Positions 36,850 to 51,500 of a stretch of 64,000 nucleotides of DNA are shown here, piece after piece. Location: NCBI GenBank assembly GCA_965153455.1, contig OZ234495.1, forward strand, positions 23,122,875-23,186,874, read 5' to 3'. Origin of the DNA: Sphagnum compactum. Lineage: Eukaryota; Bryophyta; Sphagnopsida; Sphagnales. The number at the start of each line of letters is the position of its first letter. The first letter of the stretch is position 1. The notes beneath the pieces were generated by a model, which was not told the origin of the DNA, ran no database searches, and saw nothing but the letters and a program-made list of their open reading frames with translations. The translations under genes and the position numbers were made by a program.

Positions 36850-37940
36850 ATTAATGATACATCGTTTAATACACACACATGCATGTGAATTCATGATTTC
36901 AAAAACCTCATGTGGCACACAAAAAACTATGGCATGCCATGACAAATATTGGTGCCATAAATTCAAGACACACAAAAACTTATGGTGTCATAGAAAATCA
37001 TGGGTTGCCATGAAAATTTGTGACACCTTGTTGCCAAATGGCATGCCATGTCATCATCACATGGAAAACTAAGTTGTTATTAATCTCAAAGGACATTTTA
37101 TCAATTAGTTAATAAATGAGATTAATTCATCAAATCAATGACATGAATCATGATGTTGAAAAATAGGACCACATCATTTTGTTGGCATATAACATGCCAT
37201 GTCATTATCATGGGAGATTGAGTCATTATTAATCGCAAAGGTGGGTGGTTCTTGCAACTGACTAATTAATGAACAAAAATTGAAAAATAATATGATAATT
37301 TACCCAAAAAACCAACAAGTTGTCATATTGATTATAGTTGCAAAACCATGATGCCATGTGGCATGTTGATGTCTTTTGTCATTACTAAGTGATTGTTATG
37401 ATTAAATAATTATAATGTAGTTGAAAAAAATAATAATCATTTTTGTGTCCGGTTTAGAGGATAAGATTTGTTGTAACGAGGGTAAAGTTTTTAGACTTGC
37501 ATCTTGATGCAAAGAATTACATTGAGGGATTGGACATCATCTTTAACATAGTGACTGACCAACAAATGTTTCATTTTATCCAAAGTAGTGTATGAATCAT
37601 CATGTTGACTAATAGTCAAGTATTTTATTACCACGTGCACGTGGAATGCCACATCATCATGTTGTGCAATTACAAGTCATTATTCTAGTCGCAAAAGTCA
37701 GGGTATTTTTAATTAACTGATTTTAATTTATTTAAAACATATTATTACAATTTCAAAAATAATAATATATCTATCCAAAAAGCCCACTAGTTGTCATACT
37801 GACTATAGTTGTAAAACCATGACATCATATGACATATCAATAGCCTTTGCAACTACATGGTGATTTTTTTGACTAAGTAGTTACAATTGTAGTCGAAAAG
37901 GACAATAGTCGTTTCTTTGACCAATCAAAAAACCCATAAT
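36850..37940. repeat. Diverged ~470-bp tandem repeats
   Basis: The stretch 37,150-37,450 matches 37,620-37,930 (offset about 471 bp at TTGTCATA(T/C)TGA(T/C)TATAGTTG), sharing ATGCCA(T/C)(G/A)TCAT, AAACC(A)ACAAG and the closing AATAATCAT/AATAGTCGT region. A weaker third relative lies at 36,850-37,140. Words such as GCCATGTGGCAT give many small palindromes. No gene is seen. Confidence 0.5.
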
Positions 37941-40900
37941 GTGTTGTTGTGTTGGAAATTACAAATCATTGGTTTTTCTAAAAGTAGGTGAAATTGGAAG
38001 AAATAAAAAGGTGTATGTGTGTGCCTTCGTTGTGTTCCAATCATATGTGACTCTTTTCCTAAGCATAACCTCCAATGTCCATAGGATTCATGGGAGTGGG
38101 TGCCAAACAAGTGGACAATGTTTGGCCTATCTTTTGCTTGAATTGATATTATTGTGTTTCATGAGTCACATGGGCAAATATGTCTTGGATGTAAACACAA
38201 AATATGTTAGTGGATGAAGGGTTGTGTAGTTGCTATTGCACAAGGTTATGCATAGCTGCAATATTTGGTCTTGTATATTTGTGACATGATCACCAATGTT
38301 GCATTTCCTATGTTAGAAGGATTAGTTGTTCCATATAGATTGAATTGGTCCTTTTTGTTTTGTTACTGGAAAATGTGGAGTTGTTGTTGCAAAACAATGG
38401 GTTGAAGAGATGTGGAGCCCAAGGCATGTATAACAATTGTATACAATGTTGGCTTCTATGGGCCATTCATAAAATAACAAATTGCATAAAGGTCAAAACG
38501 TAGTACAAGTTCACTACAACTAGCTTTTTACTACTCACTCTATTCCATGGCAATGGTTTATGATCATGTTGTTGTTGAGTATTTATTACAGGTACTAGAT
38601 GCAAAGTTATATTATATTGTGGGAAGGGCAAGTTACCATGTTTGTGAAAATTTTGAAGCTCAACTAGGACCAAAGAGATGCTATGACATATGATGTGGGC
38701 TTGCTCCTTTAGTTCCTCATCTACATTTGTGAATAGTTTATTGCATCTCTTTCACTTTTATAGCTAGGGGAGATTTGCAATGGGATGTGGGACTAGTGAA
38801 AAATTCAAATTTTATTGGTGTTACAAGAGCCTCAATTAGATCCCCAGAAACCTCTGGAGATGGAATTGGGGATCAAGAATAGGCCAAGAAGGCAATTGTG
38901 TGTTCGCTTGTTGCTGGATTTGCACAAGTGTACATCTTCACTTTCATCCGAGGAGATTGTTGCAAAATTGGTTCTTTACGATTGAAGGATGTTTTTATCA
39001 TGTAGTAGTCGTAGCAATTCTAAAATTTTGGCCCATTATGATTACTAGTGCAAAATCAAGTTGCATAAGTCGTGACCAATGGCTTTGCATGAATTAGTGT
39101 ACATTCAAAACACTTCAACATAGAATAAGAACATAAGAAATTCACAATTGTTTCTATATTGATCATCAAGTCATTTTGAAGGTAATGCATACACTTCTAA
39201 AAAGCTAACAACACAGATACTTTACAAGTGAGACCAAGAGCTTGCATCTAGTCTACCATCTCTCCCTACTATATTCTCAAGTTCTAGAATTAGTTTCTAC
39301 TCATCCTTGTTTTAATAACACACTAAAAAACCTTCTCCTTGTCTTCCTTGTCCATCCTCGCTTCCCCATCCTCAAAATTTGTGTCACAAACATTTCAAAG
39401 AGTGCAAATAACCATAGTCGAAAGAGTTGAAAGAACAACAATAATAGTGAAGTCAAAAAGACATGTCTTTTCTTTTATGAGATTTTTAGCATTCTAATCA
39501 TTCATAAACACTCATGATGACAATGATGACGAGATCTTTTTGTTCACAAGGTCTTTATGCTAAACCATTTACGCTATTAGCGTAAATGGAATAAAATTTG
39601 TGTGACTTGACGAATAACAAAATTGGAATCAAGATTTTAAATTTAGAATGTGGAGATACAAATGATAAGTTTAGCAACAATTTGGTGCTTAGCACTGAAG
39701 CTGTCTTTCAAACCCTACTGTTGTGTAGGGTAATGGGGCAAGGTGGTGCACTTGCACCCTTGCCCTTTGCAAAAAAACATTCTTAAAACATTTGTTTCCA
39801 GATGTTAGAGTTTTCCTCAAAGCCACCCTGCCTTTCCCATTGGAAAAGGGGATCAGTGCAAGCAATTCTTTACCACCTCACATGAGACTGTGGTGATTGT
39901 TTCTATAGCCAATATTTTTGCTATTTTGCTAAAAACAAATTTGAGAAGACCTTGGCAAAACGTGTTTTTTCAGCAAAAAAATTGCCACTTGTGCAAAATC
40001 AATAAATTGGAAAAAATTAAAAACTGCCTTGCTGTGTTCAAAGTTGAATTCCTTGGGAAAAAAAAGATAAAAGAAATGCTTCTGACAGAAAGAGAGAAGG
40101 CTTTGGAAACATATCTTTATGATTGATGTTTGGACCAGTATTGGGCAGTTTTATACTTTAGCAAGTTATAACTGCAGCAAGTTATATATCTGAATACATA
40201 ACCTTAACATGCAAAATTCAATGACCATAATTTATGGTTAACCGGTGGTTTGGAAAATGGTGATAACCGGCAAATTTAACCTAACTCTCTTAGAGTTTTT
40301 GTTGATATAACCACACCTGAAACATGTTAAAAAATGTTTTTTGGGTTATATTGGATCCGGTTATATGGATAAACTACCATGTGTAAGTAGTTCATCTATC
40401 ATTTAAAATCATTATACTCAAAAATCTCTATACTAAAAAAATGTGTGCCCTTTATATTACAAGACAAAAAATAAATGCATGACAATATGCATGATTGAAT
40501 TCCTGAAAGAGAGTTGAATTTAAAGCTAGATCATAAATTTCTTCAATAACCACCATGTTATGAGTCACTTTACAACTATCATTTAAAACCAATGTACATA
40601 CCCAAGAATCATTTACCTTTCTCTACGCACATTACTTTTTTTGGTTGCATAATCAACATGTTATGAGTCACTTTTCAAATAATGCTTTTATAACATGACC
40701 ATAGCTTTTGGGATATTGAAAAAAATGACTTATAAATAATCATTTTTTCCTATAGCACCACACTTTTATCCCATATGGGACTGGCAGACTGCCAAGCTGT
40801 TGAGGTTGTCTGCATGGGAAGCATTTGTTGAGGGAAAACTATGGGAAGCTTACATTGCATATGGGGCACATCCATGCATGCATGTTGTAGTTTTCACCCA

Positions 40901-41980
40901 CACACAAATCAGGAGTCTACACTTTGGGGTAAGGGTGCAAATGTTAGACTTGGCCATGGAGACACGGAAGACAGGATTTGTCCCACTCTTGTTTATTACC
41001 CAGGTTTATCATGAATGTGAAACCATGGACTGGTTCATGTGAAACCAGCGCCTGCTTCAAGTCCTCACAATGGCACTGTGAATAATTTCAAAGGCTTGCA
41101 AACCAGGCTTACTACTACTATTGATGCGAGAGCAGCTAATGGGTTTTTTTGGAAGGTGATACAAGTGTAAGACTGGAAACAGATCACAGGAATAATGATG
41201 GGGCTCAGACGGTGGGTAGTATTTTTTCCATCTGAAAATGGAAGAGTTGCGCAGAAGCAGCAGAGTGGTAGAACAAGATGAATCTGGTGTTTATATCATG
41301 CTTACCTCATTACTGGGTGGAGGCAACTCAAGATCAAAACATCTTTTGTTCAGTGACAAGTGTAGCCTCTTGTCTTCAACACACTTTCTATTGTTCCAAG
41401 TGTCTCCTAACCTCCCAATGATGGTGCAGTTTGGGCAAGATTGAGGATTTCTTTGAACAGGCTCTACTGTTCATTGAGCAAGTCCCAAAATGTAATGAGA
41501 CGCTGGTGGACGAGATGACTCCAGCTTGTAGCATCTTTTGGTGAATCCTCTTTTGTCATTGGATGAGCTTCACCCTCAATTGCAGGTACTCTGGAGCAAG
41601 CTACCTGCACACAGGCTACATGGTGTGAGAAGGGCAGGTCCTGCAGAGGTAAGCAAGGCCCAACTAGTCATAGATAGCAATTTGTTGTGGTTGACCAATG
41701 TTGGACACAGAGCAATCTGCATTCACTATGTATATCAATGAGGGAGATCCAACCCCCATGCACATCAAACATGAGAATATGCTTGGGAGGTTTGGAGGGG
41801 TAGTCTATAACAGGTCTCATCACCCATTGCTTTATCAGCTGTCTGTATTCTCCATATGCCAGGCCAAGAGGCATAAAACATCAGTGTAAACTGTGCAATT
41901 GGTAGAATTCATTATTTGCCAGTGTTTCATGTATGAAGTTGATGGATGCAATTTGGGTGCAATTGGAGTAAAACAACCCC
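37940..41980. other. Intergenic DNA without a supported gene
   Basis: No frame longer than about 90 codons and no recognised domain. 38,540-39,080 and 40,770-41,900 have somewhat higher GC and more balanced codons, and could be remnants of genes or distal 3' sequence of the minus-strand phosphatase gene, but I could not join any exons there. Confidence 0.4.
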
Positions 41981-41982
41981 CT

Positions 41983-42150
41983 CCAAGTGTAACTGTTGTT
42001 TATTGTACATGTTTTAAAGTGGTAAACTAAGTTAATGTTGAAAATGTGTGATGTGTTTTTACAAGTGTAACCAGTGTTTATTTTTCGTGTTTTAAAGTGG
42101 TAAACTAAGTTAATGTCGAAAATGTGTGATATGTTTCTACAACAATATTG
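41983..42150 (+). repeat. Two tandem ~79-bp units
   Basis: AAGTGTAAC..GT.TTTATT.....GTTTTAAAGTGG, then TAAACTAAGTTAATGT and GAAAATGTGTGAT, occurs twice in a row with a few substitutions (offset 78-79 bp). It immediately precedes the telomere-like motif. Confidence 0.8.
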
Positions 42151-42152
42151 GG

Positions 42153-42172
42153 AAACCCTAAACCCTAAACCC
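42153..42172. repeat. Interstitial plant telomere motif
   Basis: Almost three exact copies of the plant telomere unit CCCTAAA (AAACCCTAAACCCTAAACCC). It lies about 350 bp beyond the stop codon of the minus-strand phosphatase gene, so in the gene's direction it reads GGGTTTAGGG in or near the 3' UTR. Confidence 0.9.
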
Positions 42173-42518
42173 ACATCTGCCTGCCAGTCCAGTTTCAAGA
42201 CTACATATTCAGGACAAAGGAGGCACCTGTGGATCATTTTATCCTGTTTAGACCCATTTTAGAGTATTTCATTGCACAAATGAAAGCATGTCTTTATAAG
42301 AATCTCACTTTAGGAAAATAGGAGAGGATTGTTGCCGAGCAATACGTCTACTTGATCTCTGCATGGTTGTACTCCAAAAAACTCAGAAGATTGTACTTCT
42401 CAAAAAAAGTCAATTTGGTAATCTCATTTCTACTGGTCATTGTATTAAATCTGCAACCAACTGGGATTCTTAGAGAATTGGAAACTTTTTGCAAGACTAG
42501 TATTATCTGGGAATTGCT

Positions 42519-45500
42519 TCAATCTTTCCTTGTCTCCCAAGCTGGATGGCCTAAAACTCTTCCACTCCCACGAACTCCCATGATGCCAAAGTGCATTCCT
42601 ACTTCTATTTGTGCAGCACTTTTTCCTGAGGTGAAGAAAGGGAGGAGGTGTACCTCCTCAAGGCATCCAAGCACTGTTGCCGAAAGCTTACATACGCAGA
42701 AACGATGATATTGGCAAGAGGTGGATATTGAACCTCTGACAATTATAGTCAACACTATCAGCTTTGCCTTCTCATCCCCAATCCACCAAGCTGGCCTCTC
42801 AAACATCGACTTCTTATGCTCTGCCTCAAATTGTGCTTTGGCCCCAAATTGTAGGGTTATTTGTACACTGGAATTGGGTTTCAACATGCCTTTAGCTGGT
42901 TGCACCTGCCCCAAGAAAGAGTACATAGACTAAGTTCGTGAAAAAAAAACCTCACTTGTGGAGGCCTTTAGTTTGTTTATTTTCTAACCCCCTCAAAAGA
43001 GAAAAAAACTAAGGACCACAATTCCAGGCATTTTCTCAATGTGTGGATTGTACTTACACACAGAGTTCTTCACTTCCGAGAATCAGTTGATATTCATTGC
43101 ATGTGGTCTGATTTATGGAATGGGTTGCAAGCATTTGAGAGCCTCAAATCACCAGAGAATGTCAGAAAATGAATGGCAATCCTGGACACATAAACCCAAT
43201 TGGGAGATGCACCTTAAGCCATTGAGGAAAACCGTAGCTGCCCCTCACAGAGCGTGGCTTCCTAGTACGTCGATCATTGTTGTGGTGTCCACAAGGGCAT
43301 TCGCCTGTGAGAGGCTCACCATCACAGTGGACAATAAATGTTGCTGTAGAACTCCTGCTCACATTGGTGATATGCATGAAGGAAGGTGTGCAGTCCTGTA
43401 ACGTTATCAGGTTTGTGTTCAATGTAATCAGGGGAATCACATTACACTGTGCTAGCAGTGCCCGGACTTTGGGATTTACTTTCAGGATTTTCCCATATTC
43501 TCGCCGCCGGGCTGATTCATCCATGGTTGCAAGATCAACATCAAGCACACATCGCACAGGTTTGTGATCACTGTCCAATATTTCCATGCATGAATCATAC
43601 CTGGAAAGATTCTGTAAATATTAATCATTGGATGATGACCTTGATGTGATGAGAGAACTGAACTCTTTGTACTTGTCCATGTCTCTTGTACATCAGTTCT
43701 TTATAAGATCCTGCTAGGTGACTGTTGTTTTCACCAGAATATGATGTGGGACAGATACTATAGAGGAAGAAAAACGAAGGAATGAGTCTCCAAAAACAAT
43801 GATGAAGGTTAATGAGTTGAGGAAATTTACATGGAAACTGTTGCTTTTACAGGTCGCACAAGAATGCTGTGTCGGGCACCAATGTTTTTGTCAAAGCTAT
43901 CTCGGAACAAAACTCGATCACACCATGCAGGTATCCTTTTTTTCTCACTGGTGTCATAAGCTGCCTTGAACAATGTTAACTGTCAGAAAAGCATGTTATA
44001 ACAGCTAATGCCTCTTCTGCACATAATCAGATTTACCTATATGGTGAAAGCATTTGAGAGCTGTGATTTCTTCCAAGTTTGTTGATAACTTGAAAGCATT
44101 ATCAAAGGTCTGAAAAATCACAAGTTAAGGTCTGAAAGACATATATATATATTCAAAACCTTGACTGCCTGGATCAAATTTGTAAGATGGTACAAATCTT
44201 ATAAGCCCCTCTCGCATGCCATTGAACGTGCGTCCTGCAGACATTTCAGTTCGTAACTGGTCTTGGGTTAACAGCGAATCAATCTGATGCCTTTGGATTA
44301 GCTCCAAGGCATCGTCATGAGATATGTCGATCCGGTAGTTCAAGTCCCCAAACCAAACTAGCAGATCAGCTTCAGCAAGATCAGGCATAATGATATTTTC
44401 CTCATCTTCATCTCCCTGCACCCAACATGCAATTCCAGTAAATTGTACTGCCAGGTTGTCAATCAGGACACCTGCAATGCAGCACCTTTGAAAATACAAC
44501 CACCTTGGACCTCTCTAACCAGCAGGACCTGTGAACACAAAAGCTGGTCTACTACCACAGGAGGACATCAAAGGTTGCAATCAAGCAGTGACTTTTACTA
44601 TATGTGTTGGGAATGCTCAGCTAATGGCTAATTTGAAGTTTTGGGTTTCAGGTTCCAGGGCTTGTCCTTGAAGCACCATTCACGTCAGAAAAGTTGAGGA
44701 ATTGGGAATAAAAACATACCGCATATATTATTCGTTCTCTTCCTTCAACAAAATTGCCGTCAAACTCAATGGTCAGACTGCTTATCCCATTGCTCACTCT
44801 TCGTTTTATAACATTTGTGATTTCTTCCAAGTTAGTTGTTAACCCTGCTCCACAATTCCACAACCAGTTTATATTAAATCCAAGAGAGATACACAAACAC
44901 TACTCCTCTCTTCTAAGGAACTACTCAAGCTTATGTGCACCAAGCTTTGGTTCATAACTTTCTTTGTCAGGAATGGGGGGTTCAAAGAGCACACAAAAAA
45001 ACGAAGATTGCCTGTTTGATAACAGCTATTTGCATTTCCATTGCAAATATCTAACAGGGAATACAGTCTTGTAACTTTCACTTTCTATTGAGAGACCTTC
45101 ATTACAACTCTATAGTTGCACAAAATTGATGTTGTTACATAAAGAAACAGCTCTGCAGTGTTCACTCTTCCAGGAAAAAAAACCAGATTTACAGCAATGT
45201 TTTTTCTACAACCAAAGATCCACACATCAAGGTATAGAGCCTGCATCTGGTCGGATGCATTTTCACTGTAATGGAATTGACAATCAGCTCACAAGATGAG
45301 ACTTTGATCCCCACAAATTTTTCTTTGTGTTTGGTTTTAGCTTTTTAACAAACACAAAGGCACTCTGTTTTTCAGGGATTTGGGGTTCTGTATATATGCA
45401 TTTGTGGAAATACCATACAAAAATATTGCACAGTAAAAGCAGGTGGTATCATGGTTAAGCATGACATGTCCCAACTTTTTGTTTACATTGAACTGCGCAC

Positions 45501-48500
45501 CAGCAAGAGGGGGCCATATTGCCAGTCTGAGTGTTGCCATTGAGGCAAGATGGGATCCATCTGCTCAGATAGGAGTATTCTGATCCACCATAAGCTGCAC
45601 AAAATACAACCACACAGATTCATAGCCAAATTCAGAAATGCAACCATTGGGCTTTTACAGCAAGATTGTGTCTTTTCCTTCACTGCATCAGTGGACCTAC
45701 ATGACAGGAGTCAAATCTAAACACAGAACATAACCATACTTTCCTATGAGGTGAGAAATTCAAAAGAGGGTGCAGTAGAGTATTGAGGTATGTGACTCTT
45801 GTCTGGAGACTTATAGGTGCATCATTCCAAGTGGCACACAAGATGAAAACAGTTTCAGAACCATGAAAGCATCACATGACTTTGATGGGAAATAAAAAGG
45901 GGCCATTTGAGACTGGGCACAAAACAAGAAACCTTTTGCAGCACTGGCAGTTGCAATGGCAGCAGCACCCACTCGGGACCCAAACACCATTTGACTGTAG
46001 ATATATTCGAAATCAGCATTGCGAGCAGCAACTTTGTCCTGATGTGCTGCAAGGTGGCTATTCACCAAACAAAATGTCCGCCGAAATATTGACATTTTCA
46101 CAGCAACTGCTCCCTATAAGACACAATATTGCACAAGTGTGAACACCTTCACTTTGACTACAAAGAGTGATGGTTCTTAAATGGCCTGTTGTGCAGGTAT
46201 ATCCTGACAAGTCACAGGTGTTTTATACTCATAGTGACGTGCTGACCTGATTTGCACCACAATGTCACAGGAACATACTGAAAATAAGAAGATGGCTTAC
46301 TTTATTACCAAGCGTACGCCCAAATCCACAGGCAACTGCTGTTGCATCCACATCACCAACAAATGGAAGAAATCTTTTCCGCACCCTGTACATGTGACAA
46401 TACCATTCCAATATGATTTTTCAACATTCACAGACAGAAAAGGAGACAGAAATTTCCTACTTTCCAAATCTTGGTGAAAAAGTGGGAAATTGTATGAAAT
46501 AAGTATGATTCCACTATTCCTTGAGGGATTTCATGATTGCTACTGATAAAGGGAGAGAGAAAAAAATCAAAGTTTGGACAACATTTGTACTTGTTCAGGT
46601 ACAGCATCCAAAGCCTCTGAAACCACGTAGGTGCATGTACAAAATCAACCCTTCCAATGATGGGTTTGATGGGCACCCAGGATTCAGAGAGAAAGAGAAG
46701 ATATAGTTTCATCAATTCCTTAAAGATGTCAATGTAAGTGCTTACCAGACACCTACAAGCAGGCCTGCCAGCTCCCGGAAGCTTACTTGCTCAAATTCAA
46801 TGCCGACACCAATTGCACTGCCAATTTGGTCTAGCCATTTCTGACCCTTATCTGTCACTGTTTCCTCATATCCAAGCCCCACCTGTACAAATCCACAAGT
46901 CACAAACAACCCATCCATATTGCATATACTTAGGATCCTGGACTGAAAAGATTCATATCCAACTAGAAGAATTCACACAGCTAGTGATTTGTTACTTCCA
47001 ACACCAGTAGCAAGCTTTAGAATTGCAGTAGAGAGTTTCATTTAAATCTCCAGGGAACTTTGCAGTGGGATAATTTGCTGGTCTACATTCACAGTCTACC
47101 CAAGTATAAAATGGGGATTCCCCCATTTTAGCCAATGATTCCAGCAGTTGTGGCAGCTCATAATAATCTGTTGGAATATTCTACAGAAGGTGTGGGATTT
47201 GCTATACCTCCTCACAAAATGTCTACAACAGTCTACATAGGCAAGCAATCAGTGATCACTCACCCTCTCACTGACAGCTGCCCTGCCAATTGCACTTGCT
47301 CCCATATCAAACTCCTGCAGCCCCACACATACTAGGTTCACATCTGCTGCAGGCCCTGTCAGCCAAGCCTCGAGAGCATGTTGTTTTGCCTTTGCTTGGC
47401 CCACATTCCAAGTACCAACCAAAATCCTGCAGTTTCAAGAGTCACCCACAATCAAAATTTTCATGTTAAGCATTGAACCCAAAAAATTGTTTTTACTCCC
47501 AGTTCAAAAAGTCTTGTTCTTGGCATACCCAACAGGAGGCATAGGAAAAAAACAAGAGCAGTGACTGACTCTTGCACAATGAAAAAAGAAATGTACCGAA
47601 TAAGTCTCTGGCGTGTGAAATCACCAGCTTTTGCGGAAAGCTCGCTGTACATAACTATATCAAAAGGGCTTGGAGATGCAACATGCCAGCCACGTATTCC
47701 CCCATTTGCACCCAGGGAGAAAACAAAGTCACCACCTCTTGCCATCTGGACCACTGGTTTTCGGTGTGCTCCCCAGGCACCTAATGTCCGGCCTTTTGAG
47801 TTGGCCATAACCTGCTTTATCTTCTAACAGTTAGTGTGTTAGCTGGGCAAAAGAATGTCTAGCTCCGTGCAACCACTGAGAGACATGTGGTTTATCCAGA
47901 CTGGAAAAACTGTCATGCATGCCAGCATGTAGTTATGTTATTGAATCTGCAATTCTCAAGGATTGTACCCAGCGTCAGAGGTATGATCTAAAAGCAGCAA
48001 GATCAAATGGAGTTCAGTGCACCCTGGAGAGGAACTGTAAGCAGCTCATCCATTTCCTGTTTTCCTAAGTGCTAGTGAAGAGAGTAGCTTCTGGAGAGGT
48101 TGATTACAGCAGCCTCTTTTCCTGTTTAGGTATTGAAACTTTCTCCGAGAACAAACATCTTGCATCTTGCATTAATATCATTTGTTCCTGAAGGGTGAGA
48201 TTACCTGAACCATTCCATTAGCATAACCAATCCAAAGCCGTCGACCTACAGCCACAATGGATTTCACTCCCACTCCAATTGGTGGTAGAGTTAATTCCCG
48301 CAAGCGAGTGCCATCAGCATCCCATTGCACAAGAAGCCCGTTTCCCATTCCACCCCACACTGTTCCATCTGCAGAAGCTGCCAAAGCCTCCAATTGTCGT
48401 GACTCCTCTGAACCCTGTTGTACCCTAGCGGCTGCACGATGCACAGCATACTTTGAGCGCTGCAGACAGCCTGCATGCTTCTTCAACATTGCTGCATATC

Positions 48501-51500
48501 CTTTCTTTTTGTCTTCATCCAAATAAGGCAGTTCAGCTCCAGGCTCAGCAAACTTTTGTTGGATATTCCTTGGATCTGCATATGCACTGGTGGTAATCAC
48601 ATTCACTGTCTCCCTCGTTCTTGCATCCCTGAAACATGAAAGCAGGAAGAATGAACTTGTCAAGCTTCTGGGTCAGGGGGCCTGTGGAATTTCAGGATTC
48701 AGAACTGAGTGGCCCACTTCACTAAGTTCTCCCGGCATTGAAACAGATAACAGCACAACTGTGATGCACATCAGTAGAATTGGATCAACAATACATACCA
48801 GAGTGTAATGTGATTGAGCTCTCCTGCCCAAATGCAGCAGTGTGAGTGCTCTGCCACAAGAAAGAGCACCTCCGTCTGCAAAGGGGCACTGATAGCTGGT
48901 CCCCGCAGAAGTATTGATGCATTGGTAAGGAGTGCACAGGCTGCAAAATCACCTTTTGCTGCCCACATCAAACCACTTGATATCACTTCGCATGACCAGG
49001 CCCTCATGGACCCACTTTCTGATCCCGTCCACACCTCACCTGCCAAGCTGAATTGTAGAATGAATATCCACACGCATGTATGTATGTGCCTTTCCATGAC
49101 AAAAGTAGTATTTGGAGCAAAGAGATGACAAGACAATTGTCCTCTCAAGGACCCCCCGGAATCATAAAAGAAACAAAATCCAAGCAAACTAGAAAACTTC
49201 AAGAAAGAAGAAGATACACAGATGCTTTGAAGCTGAAGCACATACCATAGGGTGTGACCACAATTGCAGTGATGCCAGATCGATGCCCCTGCCAAGTAAG
49301 AATTGGCTCCTCCATCTTCTGTGTCTGCAGATCAGTGTGGTCAACCTGTGCAGGCCAAGCTCTCAACTTTCCATCTTTGTGACCACTCCACACAATCTGG
49401 GTCGCAGTATCCAGAACCAAAGACAAAGTTGGCGATCCTTCTGTAGTCAGAAGATGATAAGCAGCAGCATCTTCATCTCCCTTCAAATTTGATGAACCTA
49501 CACTGAACTTTCCCATTGCACTCTCTAGATGCCACACCTGTCACCATGAGTCTTTCCTGATGTGAACAGCCCCATATGTGAAATTGGGAGGAATCTCTCA
49601 GGAACAAATGACCAGCATTCTTATGCACTAGAGAAGAACATCACATCTATTTGTGGGTGATGAAATGCCATCTAATCAATGTGCGCTCTGTGTTCTTCTA
49701 CAAATGGGAAGCACTTTGCAGAGAACCATAGAGAGATTGAAATGCCAGTGGAACTAGGGGAATTGCACCCAAACAATACCATAAGTCCAGGTTCGCAGGC
49801 AGCCCACACTGAATTCTGTGTGCAGAGAATTGCATATGTGGGTCGCTCAACATGAGTGTTTCGGAATGGATGGGGGCGAAGCTCCAAAGACACAGGACGA
49901 CCAGGGTGAACAACCCCTCTGTATGGTGCTCTGTAAACTCCTACTCCTCCCCCTGAACCATGGAAATCGGAAGATGACATTCCTAAATCTAATGTAGAGT
50001 TTATTGAAAAGTGTCGTGTAGGACCCATCACAGAAGCTCTTTTGGGTGGTCTGGCGGATGCATCATCTGTCTCCTGTCCATCAAGCTTGCAATCTGCATA
50101 TGGAGGAGGACCCTTACTTCTGGGTAACAATGGCTCAATCACAGCTGGACAATTCAGGTCCTCAGATGGAGCATCTTCCATGCAAATGGACTCATCTATC
50201 AACTTGGACATTGAACAGGATCTTCTCATTTCAGGTGTTCCGCTTGTAGTTGAAGAATCCAGCATATTAGCAATGAGATGCGCTTCTGCCAGATCCTCAT
50301 ACACAAGGGTGTCTTCTGTCAGCTCAGTTTGCCTGTTTGTGTCAGTAAGGGAAGCTGTGTTGGGAAGATCCAGAGTGGGTATTGCAATCAGTTCAGTCAG
50401 CTCAGCTGGCTCATCTGTAACCAAACAAACTGGCAAATCAGCAATGGTAGCTGCCTCTGAAAAATCCAGCATGGGTGGTGTTGTGACATCTTCTCTCAGC
50501 TTGGCTGGCCCAACTCGTTCTTCAGGGAGAAGATCTGCAGTGGGTGTAATGACAGCTTCTGTCAACTCACATGGCTTGTCCCCACCCACAAGAACTTGTG
50601 TTTCAGCAATGGGATTTGCTGTCTCAGGAATGATGTTGGCTACAGTATCTGTCACTTCTGACTGCTCAGGTACGATGATCAAAGTATCTGTCTGTTCTGC
50701 ATCCTCGTCAGACACTGGTGACAGGCTTCCAACTCCAAAAAGCTGCTCTGCAATGCTGGACAACAGTGAACCTGCACTTGGTTCTGGTACCTCATTTACA
50801 GTTGAAGGAAGCATCTCTTCAGCTGAATGGCATGAGTCAGGTACTCCAACAGCAGCAGCAGCTACCACAACAGGATCTGCATGAGAACCTTGAGTCCAGT
50901 TCTTTTCAAGAAGAGCAATCTGCAAGCCTACTGGCTTCATGGCATCCCTTTGCAGATTTTGTCCACCTGGATTCTGCAGAGATGCTCCCTCCAGGGAGAC
51001 CAAAGTAGGTGCCAAAACCACATGATCTACTTGAGCTTGCAAGAGGGCATCACCTTGCTCTCTCAATCTGTCAGGCTCCGCGTCTTCTTCAACCTTAAAT
51101 CCATGTTGCTAGGACCACCTTTGCACAGCAGGTCACAAGAGAGAAATGGACAGCAATCTTAACTGTGGATTGTGCTCAGAATATTACCTCCTCCATAGAT
51201 TCTGTGATCAAGCTGCATCATTCTGTTTACAGTTTGAGCTGCAATGTCATCCAGGGAACAAAAAACTGCATGGAGGAGCACTTACGCATTCTCAATTGAA
51301 GCATGAAAAATTTATCATGGTTTGAAAGTATATGGGTACATACAGGAGGCCACATTCATGTGAAGGAAATCAAGTTGAACTTGGATTCAGCCACAGATTG
51401 CAGCCCTAAAACACCAAAACCATAACAGAGTTCCAGGATCCATGAACCTGTGGCCCAAAGCTCCACAAGATTTCAATCTGGCGAACCTGAAATGAAATGA

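Noticed and set aside
40800-41741. Several short plus-strand frames in a slightly GC-richer area
   Set aside because: No conserved domain, no consistent splice structure; left as unassigned intergenic.
49672-49779. Read-through C-terminus of phosphatase exon 2 ([10 protein letters not shown]...)
   Set aside because: Intronic: the WD40 continues after donor ATG|GTATTG at the VWHLES exon starting 49537.
50042-50884. 280-codon plus-strand Ser-rich frame
   Set aside because: Antisense shadow of phosphatase exon 2.
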